Shown: positions 1 to 7,724 of the stretch, one piece after another
How positions within the stretch are numbered: position 1 is the first letter of the stretch
Layout: each line of letters begins with the position of its first letter
NCBI RefSeq assembly: GCF_020176715.1
Contig: NZ_JAIVMF010000006.1
Span: forward strand, 1 to 64,000
Source of the DNA: Stappia stellulata
GTDB taxonomy: Bacteria; Pseudomonadota; Alphaproteobacteria; Rhizobiales; Stappiaceae
Direction: 5' to 3'
DNA: 64,000 nucleotides
The notes under the pieces: generated by a model
The model's input: only the letters and a program-made list of their open reading frames with translations
Told to the model about the DNA's origin: nothing
Databases searched by the model: none
Program-made: the position numbers and the translations under genes

Positions 1-461
1 GCATTCGCCTTCAGGTGGGTGCTGTCCGTGTAAAGAACCGTGCCATCCACCAACCCATGAGAAATCGCCTGCTCGACAATGTGATCGAAGATGTCCTGGG
101 CAACGCTCGCGTCGTTGTAGCGCCGCCGCCGGTTCTGGCTCAGCGTCGAGGCATCGAACACCTTGTCCGTCAGCTTCAACCGCAAGAACCAACGGTAGGC
201 CACGTTCACCTCGATCTCCCGCACAAGCTGGCGCTCTGAGCGGATGCCGAACAGGTAGCCGAGGAACAAAGCCTTGAACATCAACGTCGGATCCAGCGGC
301 GGACGGCCGTTGTCCGCACAATAAAGATCCGCAACACGATCATGAATGAACGAAAACTCGATCACCGCGTCAATCTTGCGCAAAAGGTGATCGGCGGGAA
401 CAAGCTGCTCAAGCGTCACCATCTCGAGCGCTGTCTGATCCGGGCCGGGCTTCTTCAACAT
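1..461 (-). CDS. IS1182-like transposase, N-terminal part (cut by window edge)
   Basis: The 153 visible codons start at the ATG at 461 (MLKKPGPDQTALEMVTL) and continue off the left edge with no stop. The protein resembles the N-terminal domain of IS1182/IS5-group transposases: a hydrophobic LMFKALFLGYLFGI helix, then REIEVNVAYRWFLRL and a SQNRRRRY stretch ahead of the DDE catalytic core, which would start near the edge. The reading frame is undamaged over the visible part, so this copy may be active. A decayed relative lies at 6815-7650. Family assignment is by recognition only. Confidence 0.8.
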   Translation of the reverse strand, partial: MLKKPGPDQTALEMVTLEQLVPADHLLRKIDAVIEFSFIHDRVADLYCADNGRPPLDPTLMFKALFLGYLFGIRSERQLVREIEVNVAYRWFLRLKLTDKVFDASTLSQNRRRRYNDASVAQDIFDHIVEQAISHGLVDGTVLYTDSTHLKAN

Positions 462-474
462 AAAAACAATGAAT

Positions 475-516
475 CAAAAACCCCCGGCCAAAGCCAGGGG
501 TTTGTCAGCAGTCTGA
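475..516 (-). repeat. IS terminal inverted repeat containing a terminator hairpin
   Basis: Read on the minus strand, the repeat begins CAGACTGCTGACAAACC and contains a 9-bp stem at 481-500 followed by five T at 476-480. That is the form of a rho-independent terminator facing into the element, so it should stop hemA read-through from entering the transposase gene. The same arrangement occurs at the right end of the copy at 7612-7650. Confidence 0.65.
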
Positions 517-538
517 CGCCGGCCCATCGGACCGGCGT
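516..538 (-). terminator. hemA terminator stem, U-tract displaced by the IS
   Basis: ACGCCGG at 516-522 pairs with CCGGCGT at 532-538. On the minus strand the hairpin lies 30 bp after the hemA stop. The expected T run after the stem is missing because the IS end begins exactly there. I infer that the element inserted at the stem/U-tract junction. Confidence 0.5.
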
Positions 539-567
539 TTCGTGTTTTCAGCGATGCGTGAGGCGCG

Positions 568-1788
568 TCAGGCGACGGCGCGGCTGAGCGCGCATTGCGA
601 CCACAACGCTTCCAGCGCCCGCACCAGATGCTCGATGTCGGCGTCGGTGTGCAGCGGCGACGGCGTGATGCGAAGCCGCTCGGTTCCCTTGGGAACCGTC
701 GGATAGTTGATCGGCTGGATGTAGACGCCATAGCTGTCGAGCAGGATGTCGGAGAGCATCTTGCACTTCACCGGATCCTTGACCATCACCGGAACGATAT
801 GGCTGGGGTTCGGCAAATGCGGGATCCCGAGAGCGTCGAGCCGGCGGCGCAGCGTCGCGACGCGGTTGCGCTGACGGCTGCGCAGGGCCTCGCCATCCGC
901 GGACTTGAGGAACTGGATCGACGCGCGCGCGCCGGCAGCGAGCGACGGCGGCAGTGCCGTGGTGAAGATGAAGCCGGAGGCAAAGGAGCGCACGAAATCG
1001 CAGAGCGCTTCGGAAGCCGCGATATAGCCGCCCATCACGCCGAAAGCCTTGCCCAGCGTTCCCTCGATCACGGTCAGGCGGTCCATCAGCCCTTCGCGCT
1101 CGGCGATGCCGCCGCCGCGCGGACCGTAGAGGCCGACCGCATGCACCTCGTCGAGATAGGTCATGGCGCCGTATTTGTCGGCGACGTCGCAGATCTCCTT
1201 GATCGGCGCGATGTCGCCATCCATCGAGTAGACCGATTCGAAGGCGACCAGCTTCGGGCGGCCCGGCTCGATCTCGGCCAACTGACGCTCCAGATCGGCG
1301 ACGTCATTGTGCTTCCAGATCCGCTTTTCCGCGCGCGAGTGGCGAATGCCCTCGATCATCGAAGCGTGATTGAGCGCGTCCGACAAAACCACGCAGCCGG
1401 GAAGGCGCGCGGCCAGCGTGCCGAGCGCGGCCCAGTTCGAGACATAGCCGGAGGTGAATAGAAGCGCCGCTTCCTTGCCGTGCAGGTCGGCAAGCTCCTG
1501 CTCGAGCAGGACGTGATAGTGGTTCGTGCCCGAGATGTTGCGCGTGCCGCCGGCGCCGGCGCCGCAGCGCGTGATCGCCTCATGCATCGCATCGGTCACG
1601 ACCGCATTCTGACCCATGCCGAGATAGTCGTTCGAGCACCAGACCGAAACCTCATGCGCACCGTCGCCGGTATAGCGTGTCGCCCTGGGAAACTGTCCGG
1701 CATGCCGCTCGAGATCCGCGAACACGCGATAGCGGCCTTCTTCGTGCAAACCCTCGATTTCGCTCCGAAAGAAGCTCTCGTAATCCAT
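568..1788 (-). CDS. hemA: 5-aminolevulinate synthase
   Basis: This condenses glycine and succinyl-CoA to 5-aminolevulinate, the first step of heme synthesis by the C4 (Shemin) route typical of alphaproteobacteria. The 406 residues match the usual family length. Visible hallmarks are CSNDYLGMG (51-59), [12 protein letters not shown] (81-92), [10 protein letters not shown] with the PLP-pairing Asp near 213, and the Schiff-base lysine in GTLGKAFG at about 247. The ATG at 1788 has a GGAGG six bases upstream. A possible promoter is at 1881-1910. The gene stands alone; its 3' flank was hit by an IS1182-like element. The call is secure. Confidence 0.97.
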   Translation of the reverse strand: MDYESFFRSEIEGLHEEGRYRVFADLERHAGQFPRATRYTGDGAHEVSVWCSNDYLGMGQNAVVTDAMHEAITRCGAGAGGTRNISGTNHYHVLLEQELADLHGKEAALLFTSGYVSNWAALGTLAARLPGCVVLSDALNHASMIEGIRHSRAEKRIWKHNDVADLERQLAEIEPGRPKLVAFESVYSMDGDIAPIKEICDVADKYGAMTYLDEVHAVGLYGPRGGGIAEREGLMDRLTVIEGTLGKAFGVMGGYIAASEALCDFVRSFASGFIFTTALPPSLAAGARASIQFLKSADGEALRSRQRNRVATLRRRLDALGIPHLPNPSHIVPVMVKDPVKCKMLSDILLDSYGVYIQPINYPTVPKGTERLRITPSPLHTDADIEHLVRALEALWSQCALSRAVA

Positions 1789-2171
1789 TCCGGCCTCCGG
1801 GACCTCGTGCTTCCGCCCTGACGGTTCGAACCGCCGTGTCGTTGCGCGCGCCGTGCAGCCGCGACTTCATTTCCTTGCAGTCTATATCGCAAAAAAACAC
1901 ATTTAGTGAATTGGGAATATACCGGAAGGGTCGAAACGACGCATCTGCGCGCCATCCAAGTGCCTCGACAGCATGACGCTTGCGCCGCGATTCGCATAGA
2001 AGCCCTGCGCAAGCCTGAGGATCCCGGACCTTCGGGGCGCATACCCCTTGCCTCTTTACGGCCGCTTCTTCATAAGTCCGCGCGGGAGGCGCACCGCAAT
2101 CCGCGGTGCGTCCCCGCCGGCACATCCTGTTCCGGCGCCCATCCCAAAGGTCCAAACTGGGGGACTGTGTT
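1789..2171. other. hemA/trpS divergent intergenic region
   Basis: These 383 bases hold no convincing gene. The half near hemA is AT-rich around 1877-1920 and carries the putative hemA promoter. I found no FNR-type TTGAT-N4-ATCAA box. The half near trpS has a G-rich ribosome-binding stretch just before the TTG start. Confidence 0.6.
1881..1910 (-). promoter_or_regulatory. Candidate hemA promoter
   Basis: On the minus strand TTCACT (1910-1905) and TATAGA (1886-1881) are 18 bp apart in an AT-rich island about 95-120 bp upstream of the hemA ATG. The -35 match is only 4 of 6, so this is a suggestion. Confidence 0.35.
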
Positions 2172-3248
2172 TTGACCAGCTTTTCGCCGCGCGTGTTTTC
2201 GGGCGTCCAGCCCACCGGCAACCTTCACCTTGGCAATTATCTCGGCGCGATCTCGCGTTTCGTTCCGCTGCAGGACGAAATGCCGACCATCTATTGCGTC
2301 GTCGACCTGCATGCCATCACCGCAAAGCACGATCCGGCGACCCTGTCGCGGACGACGCGCGAAGTGACGGCGGCCTATCTGGCGGCCGGGATCGATCCGA
2401 AGAAGGCGATCATCTTCAACCAGAGCCAGGTCAAGGAGCATGCCGAGCTTGCCTGGATCTTCAATTGCATCGCGCGCATGGGCTGGCTGAGCCGCATGAC
2501 GCAGTTCAAGGAAAAGGCGGGCAAGAACCGGGAAAACGCCTCGGTGGGTCTCTTTGCCTATCCGACCCTGATGGCCGCCGACATTCTGGCCTATCGGGCC
2601 ACCCATGTGCCGGTCGGCGACGACCAGAAGCAGCATCTGGAGCTGACCCGCGACATCGCGCAGAAGTTCAACAACGACTTCGCCGAGCGGATTGCGGAGC
2701 TCGGTCTCGGCGTGCCCAACCCGACCCCGAGCCCGGAACTCCCCGACGAACTCTTCTTCCCGCTGACGGAGCCGTTGATCGCGGGACCGGCGACGCGCAT
2801 CATGTCGCTGCGCGACGGCACAAAGAAGATGTCAAAGTCCGACCCGTCCGACCTGTCGCGCATCAACCTGCGCGACACGGCCGACGACATCGCCAAGAAG
2901 ATCCGCAAGGCCAAGACCGACCCCGAGCCGCTTCCGGGCGAGCCGGACGGTCTGGACGGCCGTGCGGAAGCCGCCAACCTCGTCGGTATCTACGCAGCCC
3001 TTTCCGGCGGAACCCGCGAGACGGTGCTTGGCGAATACGGCGGCCAGCCGTTTTCGGTGTTCAAGCCGGCGCTCGCCGATCTGGCGGTGGAGAAACTCGC
3101 GCCGATCGCCGACGAGATGAACCGGCTGCTCGCCGATCCGGCAAGCATCGATGCGGTTCTCAAGGACGGCGCGGAACGGGCCGGCGCCATCGCCGAAACC
3201 GTGCTCAAGGACGTGCGCGCGATCTGCGGCTTCCTCGACTGCCGTTGA
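2172..3248 (+). CDS. trpS: Tryptophanyl-tRNA synthetase
   Basis: This charges tRNA-Trp with tryptophan in the cytoplasm. It is a class I synthetase: the HIGH-type signature TGNLHLGN is at residues 15-22 and KMSKS at 219-223. I start it at the TTG at 2172, giving 358 residues beginning [16 protein letters not shown], because the family starts a few residues before the FSGxQPTG motif and a GGGGGA stretch lies just upstream. The longer ATG frame from 2106 adds a non-conserved leader. It is divergent from hemA and followed by mmcB. Confidence 0.95.
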   Translation: MTSFSPRVFSGVQPTGNLHLGNYLGAISRFVPLQDEMPTIYCVVDLHAITAKHDPATLSRTTREVTAAYLAAGIDPKKAIIFNQSQVKEHAELAWIFNCIARMGWLSRMTQFKEKAGKNRENASVGLFAYPTLMAADILAYRATHVPVGDDQKQHLELTRDIAQKFNNDFAERIAELGLGVPNPTPSPELPDELFFPLTEPLIAGPATRIMSLRDGTKKMSKSDPSDLSRINLRDTADDIAKKIRKAKTDPEPLPGEPDGLDGRAEAANLVGIYAALSGGTRETVLGEYGGQPFSVFKPALADLAVEKLAPIADEMNRLLADPASIDAVLKDGAERAGAIAETVLKDVRAICGFLDCR

Positions 3249-3379
3249 CGTTCGAAGCCGCGCGGAGCTTCGGTTCCGCGCGGACACGCGTCCGTTTGCC
3301 TCTTTCGGGACGCCTTCGATTGCCTTGCCAAACGCCCAGCCTCTTGTCCTGACCGGCGCCCGCCGGTTAGACTGCGACT

Positions 3380-3394
3380 GAACAAACCATGAAC
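3380..3394 (+). promoter_or_regulatory. LexA (SOS) box upstream of mmcB
   Basis: GAAC-AAACCAT-GAAC is an exact match to the alphaproteobacterial LexA operator GAAC-N7-GAAC. It lies 32 bp before the mmcB start, where LexA would block transcription. mmcB is a known SOS gene in Caulobacter, which supports the site. Confidence 0.8.
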
Positions 3395-3425
3395 TTCAGG
3401 CGATGCAGGACGAGGAGCGCAGGAC

Positions 3426-3920
3426 ATGATGGCGAACCGGATCGAGCTTGACCAGCCGCTGGTCGATGGACGTCAGTCCGAGATGGCGATCCGTGTCTGG
3501 CGCGGCGCGGCGCGCCTGCTGCGTGCGCAAGGATTCGCCTGTATCGGCGAACTGACGCTCGCTTCCGGACGGCGCGCCGATCTGGCGGCGCTCGGGCCGG
3601 GCGGGGATATCTGGATCGTGGAGGTGAAATCGTCGCTTGCGGATCTGCGTGCCGACGACAAATGGCCGGACTACCGCGCCCATTGCGACCGGCTGTTTTT
3701 TGCCAGTCACCCCGGCGTTGGCCTCGATCCGTTCCCGCTCGATGCCGGGTTCATTCTCTCCGACGGCTTTGGTGCGGAGGTGCTGCGCGAGGCGCCGGAG
3801 CACAGGCTGGCTGCCGCCCGGCGAAAGGCCGTGATGCTGCGGTTCGCGCAGGCGGCAGCCAACCGGCTTCATGACGCGCTCGACCCGGGGGTGCGCGCGA
3901 TGTCTCTCGACCTGCTCTAG
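3426..3920 (+). CDS. mmcB: MmcB family DNA repair protein
   Basis: A 164-residue protein of the MmcB (formerly DUF1052) family, a predicted PD-(D/E)xK-type nuclease involved in mitomycin C damage tolerance in Caulobacter. The fold signature is visible as GRRADLAAL followed by WIVEVKSS (Asp ... Glu-x-Lys) in the first half. Two ATGs in a row (3426 and 3429) follow AGGACGAGGAG; the first is used here. The SOS box at 3380-3394 predicts induction by DNA damage. It converges on actR. The family call is confident; nuclease activity is inferred from the fold. Confidence 0.88.
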   Translation: MMANRIELDQPLVDGRQSEMAIRVWRGAARLLRAQGFACIGELTLASGRRADLAALGPGGDIWIVEVKSSLADLRADDKWPDYRAHCDRLFFASHPGVGLDPFPLDAGFILSDGFGAEVLREAPEHRLAAARRKAVMLRFAQAAANRLHDALDPGVRAMSLDLL

Positions 3921-3963
3921 AGTATGATGCCTGCGCGGCGGATTGCCCCGTGGCGGCACGGGG

Positions 3964-4515
3964 TCAGCGCGGCGCGCGCTTTGCCAGGATGCGCTGCAGC
4001 GTGCGCCGATGCATGTTGAGCCGCCTTGCGGTCTCCGACACATTGCGCCCGCACAATTCGTAGACCCGCTGGATGTGCTCCCAGCGCACGCGGTCCGCCG
4101 ACATCGGGTTTTCCGGCGGCGGCGCCTTGTCCCCGCCGGAGGACATGAGAGCTGCAAGCACGTCGTCCGCGTCCGCGGGCTTTGCCAGATAGTCGACGGC
4201 GCCGAGCTTCACGGCCGTTACCGCGGTCGCGATATTGCCGTAACCGGTGAGAATGACAATCCGCGCTTCGGGACGGCGCGCCCTGAGGGCTTCAACCACA
4301 TCGAGGCCGCTGCCGTCCTCCAGCCGCATGTCGACGACCGCATAATCCGGGGCGTCGATGCGCAGCTTGTCGAGCGCTTCTCGCACGCTGTCGGCGGTCT
4401 CCGTGACGAAGCCGCGCTTTTCCATGGCCCGTGCCAGCCGCTGCTGAAAGGGGCGATCGTCGTCGACGATCAGGAGGGTTCCGAGTTCGCTATCCGTGCC
4501 GGGTTCGTCGCTCAT
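3964..4515 (-). CDS. actR: Redox response regulator ActR/RegA/PrrA
   Basis: DNA-binding partner of the ActS (RegB) redox kinase. It has 183 residues, the normal length. The receiver domain (14-125) shows the acidic VDDD pocket, phospho-acceptor Asp62 in VVDMRLEDGSG and Lys in YLAKPAD. After a proline-rich linker the C-terminus carries the conserved Fis-type helix-turn-helix NVSETARRLNMHRRTLQRIL. Regulators of this group control aerobic/anaerobic energy metabolism, often including heme genes. It follows actS by 38 bp and is probably co-transcribed with it. Confidence 0.94.
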   Translation of the reverse strand: MSDEPGTDSELGTLLIVDDDRPFQQRLARAMEKRGFVTETADSVREALDKLRIDAPDYAVVDMRLEDGSGLDVVEALRARRPEARIVILTGYGNIATAVTAVKLGAVDYLAKPADADDVLAALMSSGGDKAPPPENPMSADRVRWEHIQRVYELCGRNVSETARRLNMHRRTLQRILAKRAPR

Positions 4516-4553
4516 TCTTGGCGCACCATCGTAATCGTTTCATCTGCACACTG

Positions 4554-5981
4554 TTATATGGAGCTTTCCGGGCGGGGCAATTGTACGTCCGTCCCTTCGG
4601 CTGCGGCAATTTCGCCTGCGCCATCATGCCACGTAACGGCACCTGCGCCACGACCGCTCTGCACGACCCCGCGCGGCCAGGCGATGCGCACCACCGCGCC
4701 GCGGGTCGGCGGCGTGCGGTTGCGCAGGCGCAAATCCGCCCCCGTGCGCTCCAGCAGCGTCTTGGCGATGAAGAAGCCGAGCCCCAGGCCACCGCCGGTG
4801 TCGCCCTGCCCGGTGCGTTCGTCGCGCGGGCCGCGGGCGGTCACATAAGGCTCGCCCAGCCGGGTGATCACATCGGGAGCAAAGCCCGTGCCGTCGTCGG
4901 CGATCTCGATGGTGAGCTGGCGCGCATCCCAGCGCCCGGTGATCGTCACCTTGCTCCTGGCAAAGTCGACGGCATTCTCCAGGATGTTGCCGAGACCGTA
5001 GTGGATTGCCGGATTGCGCATGCCGATCGGTTCCGCGCCCTCGCCTTGCATGTCGACGGCGATGTCGATGCCGAAGGCCCGGCAGGGTTCCACCACCTCC
5101 TCGATGAGATGCGACAGCGGCTCCCCGCGAAAATGCTCGTCGCGGTCGTCCGACAGCGAGGAGAGCTTGGAGAGAATGTCCCGGCAGCGCTCCGCCTGCG
5201 ACAGGATCAGCGCCAGGTCGTCGCGCAGCGTTTCGGGCATGTCGGTCCCCTGCGGTGCGCGCTCCATGTCGCGCATCAGCTCCTTGGCCGTCAGATAGAC
5301 GGTGGCGAGCGGCGTGCCCAGTTCGTGCGCCGCCGCCGCGGCGAGGCCGTCGAGCGCATGCAGGTGCTGCTCGCGCGCAAGCACGAGCTCGCTCGCCGAA
5401 AGCGCATCGGAAAGCTGGCGCGCCTCTTCCGCCACCCGGTAGGCATAGGCGCCCATGAAGGCGATGGAACACATGAGCGCGACCCAGACGCCGGTCGCAT
5501 AGACCCGGGGGAGGTGGAAGGTCTCTTCCTCCGGCCAGGGCAGGGGCTGGTGAAAGACGGTGAGCAGCGAGGCGATCGCGGCGGCGAACGCGCCGAGCGC
5601 CAGCGTGTTGCGCGACGACAGCCCTGTGGCCGAGACCATCACCGGCGCAAGCAGCAGGAAGGCGAAAGGGTTGCCGAGGCCGCCTGTCAGATAGAGGAGG
5701 CCACCGACCTGGGTAAGGTCAAAGCCCAGTTGCAGCGCCGCCGAGCGTTCCGACAGCCGGTGCGACTGGGGGGTGCGCACCTTCACATAGATATTGAGCC
5801 AGGCGGAGGCGATCACCAGCGCCATGCAAGGAGCGAGCGGAAACGGATACCCGAGACCGTAGTGGACGACCAGCAGGGCCGCGCTCTGGCCGGCGATGGC
5901 AAGCCAGCGCAGCCGCACCAGCGTGTCGAGCTTGAGGCGACGGTGGGGCGAGCCGAGATCCGGAGTGTCGGTTTGAACCAT
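4554..5981 (-). CDS. actS: Redox sensor histidine kinase ActS/RegB/PrrB
   Basis: A membrane sensor kinase with six hydrophobic segments in residues 25-182, a dimerisation/phosphoacceptor region and an HATPase domain. The quinone-binding heptad GGLGNPF is at 100-106, the phospho-His is His219 in AAAAHELGTPLATV, and the redox-active cysteine of this family is present as Cys266 in ERCRDIL. The ATP lid GGGLGLGFFIAKTLLERTGA is intact. I start at the ATG at 5981 (475 residues), which matches the family N-terminus; a longer open frame to 6230 is not conserved. Partner: actR. Confidence 0.93.
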   Translation of the reverse strand: MVQTDTPDLGSPHRRLKLDTLVRLRWLAIAGQSAALLVVHYGLGYPFPLAPCMALVIASAWLNIYVKVRTPQSHRLSERSAALQLGFDLTQVGGLLYLTGGLGNPFAFLLLAPVMVSATGLSSRNTLALGAFAAAIASLLTVFHQPLPWPEEETFHLPRVYATGVWVALMCSIAFMGAYAYRVAEEARQLSDALSASELVLAREQHLHALDGLAAAAAHELGTPLATVYLTAKELMRDMERAPQGTDMPETLRDDLALILSQAERCRDILSKLSSLSDDRDEHFRGEPLSHLIEEVVEPCRAFGIDIAVDMQGEGAEPIGMRNPAIHYGLGNILENAVDFARSKVTITGRWDARQLTIEIADDGTGFAPDVITRLGEPYVTARGPRDERTGQGDTGGGLGLGFFIAKTLLERTGADLRLRNRTPPTRGAVVRIAWPRGVVQSGRGAGAVTWHDGAGEIAAAEGTDVQLPRPESSI

Positions 5982-6235
5982 GGCGTTTCCAGCGCATGCG
6001 TGGGGCGGCAGTTTGCAGCGGTTTTCGCCCGTGGGGACACCTGCGTCAATCAAACCTTGTGCAGCCTGTCTCCCCCATGCTAGCCACCCGTCGACGGGTT
6101 TGCAGGTCTCTCGCGTGAACCGCTGGACCTTGCGCGACGCAGTGGACGCGGCCGTGCCATCCTTGGCCTGGCCTGCCGAACGGCCGGACACCCGGATACG
6201 GGACCGATACGGCAAGACAACACAGGACACCGAAA

Positions 6236-6727
6236 ATGACCGAGACGAACGACGCGGCCGCGGGACAGGCCAACGAGGGGGCTTCCGCTCCCGGCATGAG
6301 CATCGTCGCCCAGTACATCAAGGATCTTTCCTTCGAAAACCCCAATGCACCGGGATCGCTCCAGCCCAAGGAACAGCCCAAGCTCGACATCAACGTCAAT
6401 GTCGCGGCCCAGCCGATGGGCGAGAGCCAGTATGAGGTGGTGATCACCCTCACCGCCAACGCCAAGACGGCGGATATGGCCGTTTTCGCGATCGAGCTGG
6501 TCTATGCGGGCCTGTTCCGTGTCACCGGCGTTCCGGAAGAGCACATTCATCCCTTCGTGCTGATCGAATGCCCGCGCATGCTCTTCCCCTTCGCGCGCAA
6601 CATTCTCGCCGATGCCTCGCGCAACGGCGGCTTCCCGCCGCTGATGCTCGACCCGATCGATTTCGCCGCGCTGTACCGGCAAAACATGGGTCAGGCGAAC
6701 GAGGCAGCGGCCCAGAAGCCGAACTGA
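6236..6727 (+). CDS. secB: Protein-export chaperone SecB
   Basis: A tetrameric cytosolic chaperone that keeps preproteins unfolded and delivers them to SecA. The 163 residues include the SecB core from SIVAQYIKDLSFENPNAP through EHIHPFVLIECPRMLFPFAR and GGFPPLMLDPIDF, with an acidic alanine-rich N-terminal extension common in alphaproteobacteria. It is divergent from actS with about 250 bp between the starts. A hairpin at 6785-6810 follows, and then the decayed IS. Confidence 0.95.
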   Translation: MTETNDAAAGQANEGASAPGMSIVAQYIKDLSFENPNAPGSLQPKEQPKLDINVNVAAQPMGESQYEVVITLTANAKTADMAVFAIELVYAGLFRVTGVPEEHIHPFVLIECPRMLFPFARNILADASRNGGFPPLMLDPIDFAALYRQNMGQANEAAAQKPN

Positions 6728-6784
6728 GCCTGCCGAGCCTGAAGGGGCGGCCCGCACGGACGCCTTCTTGAAGCGAGATACGAA

Positions 6785-6810
6785 AAAGCCGCGGAGCGAT
6801 CCGCTGCTTT
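6785..6810 (+). terminator. secB terminator hairpin
   Basis: The stem AAAGC-c-GCGGA pairs with TCCGC-t-GCTTT around a GCGA loop, 57 bp after the secB stop. Only three T follow before GGCCCC and the IS end, so the original U-tract was probably displaced by the IS insertion. Confidence 0.5.
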
Positions 6811-6814
6811 GGCC

Positions 6815-7650
6815 CCCTGACAAACCCCGTCATTTTTGGCGGGGTTTTTCTTTGGCACGGGTTTGCGGTGTTTTTTTGTTCGGGAGGTCCGCCGGCGACG
6901 AGTCGCGCGGCCTTGCGCCGGTGTTGGGTGGGATTTTGCGGTCAGCGCCACTGCGATCTTCTTGATGTCTTGAGCGGTGGCGGCGAGGAGGCATTGCACC
7001 TGCACCATCCACAGACATCAAAACCGTGCGTGCGGTGACCGTGAAGCTGTTTGGCGTCGACGCGGTCGCGGTGATCGGCCCGGGCATGACGGTTGGGGGG
7101 GGGGGGCGCTGCGCCCTAGCGTTTGAGGTACAGGAGGCGAGACGCGGGCAGGCCTTGCAGACGGCGGGGCCGGAGTTGTAATGGCGGTATCCGTTCCGCT
7201 CGGTCGTGGCGTAGGCGGGCATTTGGCCGTCAGGGCAACGGTGGCCATCGACGGCGCCCTCGTCGGCGAACTGTTTCCTGCGCATCATGCCGAGCGCGGT
7301 GGTGTCGGCAGGCTTCAGCCGCAAGACCCAGCGATAGGCGACGTTCACCTCGATCTCGCGCAGCACCTGGCGTTTCGGCCGGACGCCGAACAGATACCCC
7401 ACGAATAGGGCCTTGAACATCAAGGTCGCATCAAGCGCCGGGCGACCGTTGTCCGGACAGCAAAGCCCCTCGACACGGCCATGAATGACCAAAAAACGAT
7501 CACCGCGTCGATCTTGCGAGGAAGGTGATCCTTCGGAACCAGACTGTCGAGCGTTACCATCTCGAGGGTCGTCCGATCCGGCGTCGCTTGTCTCAACATA
7601 GCTGAGTGAATCAAAAACCCCGGCAAAAGCCAGGGCTTTGTCAGCAGTCT
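6815..7650 (-). mobile_element. Decayed, internally deleted IS1182-like element
   Basis: About 836 bp bounded by matching terminal inverted repeats: CTGACAAACCCCG near 6817-6829 and, inverted, the CTGACAAAGCCC end near 7633-7644. Each continues into a C/G hairpin and a T run. It is too short for an intact element, and its transposase is broken. It sits between the convergent secB and chemoreceptor genes. An intact relative reaches the left edge of the window at 1-516. Confidence 0.8.
6840..7599 (-). pseudogene. IS1182-like transposase pseudogene
   Basis: The start MLRQATPDRTTLEMVTL at 7599 aligns with the intact copy at 461. The frame shifts near 7490, resumes as LMFKALFVGYLFGV and REIEVNVAYRWVLRL, then loses the catalytic middle by a deletion. 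A cysteine-rich piece (VCKACPRLASC) and the basic C-terminus follow in other frames. A run of 12 G at 7095-7106 lies in the broken part. It cannot encode a working transposase. Confidence 0.8.
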
Positions 7651-7651
7651 G

Positions 7652-7690
7652 GCGAATGGCGCGCCCCCAAGGCGCGCCATTCGCTTTTTT
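7652..7690. terminator. Strong hairpin between the IS remnant and the chemoreceptor gene
   Basis: A perfect 14-bp stem (7652-7665 with 7671-7684) with a 5-nt loop is followed on the plus strand by six T. It lies 34 bp beyond the stop of the minus-strand chemoreceptor gene, so it was probably a bidirectional terminator. On the minus strand the U-tract side is now occupied by the IS end. Confidence 0.65.
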
Positions 7691-7724
7691 CGTCGGGTTG
7701 GACCGTTCGCACGGGACGAGGCCG

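Larger units (their letters stand above)
1..516 (-). mobile_element. IS1182-like element, right-hand end
   Basis: This contains the transposase start and one terminal inverted repeat at about 475-516. The other end lies outside the window. The terminal repeat closely matches the repeats of the decayed copy at 6815-7650: all carry CTGACAAA followed by a C-rich/G-rich hairpin and a T run. The element abuts the stem of a terminator-like hairpin downstream of hemA. Confidence 0.75.

Noticed and set aside
1789-2171. Search for an FNR/Anr box in front of hemA
   Set aside because: No TTGAT-N4-ATCAA or close variant was found, so oxygen control through FNR is not claimed.
4431-6083. A 550-codon plus-strand open frame
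   Set aside because: It is entirely antisense to actS and actR, has no domain-like sequence and is rich in Arg/Gly/Ala, as expected from high-GC shadow frames.
7095-7106. Run of 12 G, like a phase-variation tract
   Set aside because: It lies inside the broken transposase of a decayed IS, so slippage there would have no reading frame to switch.
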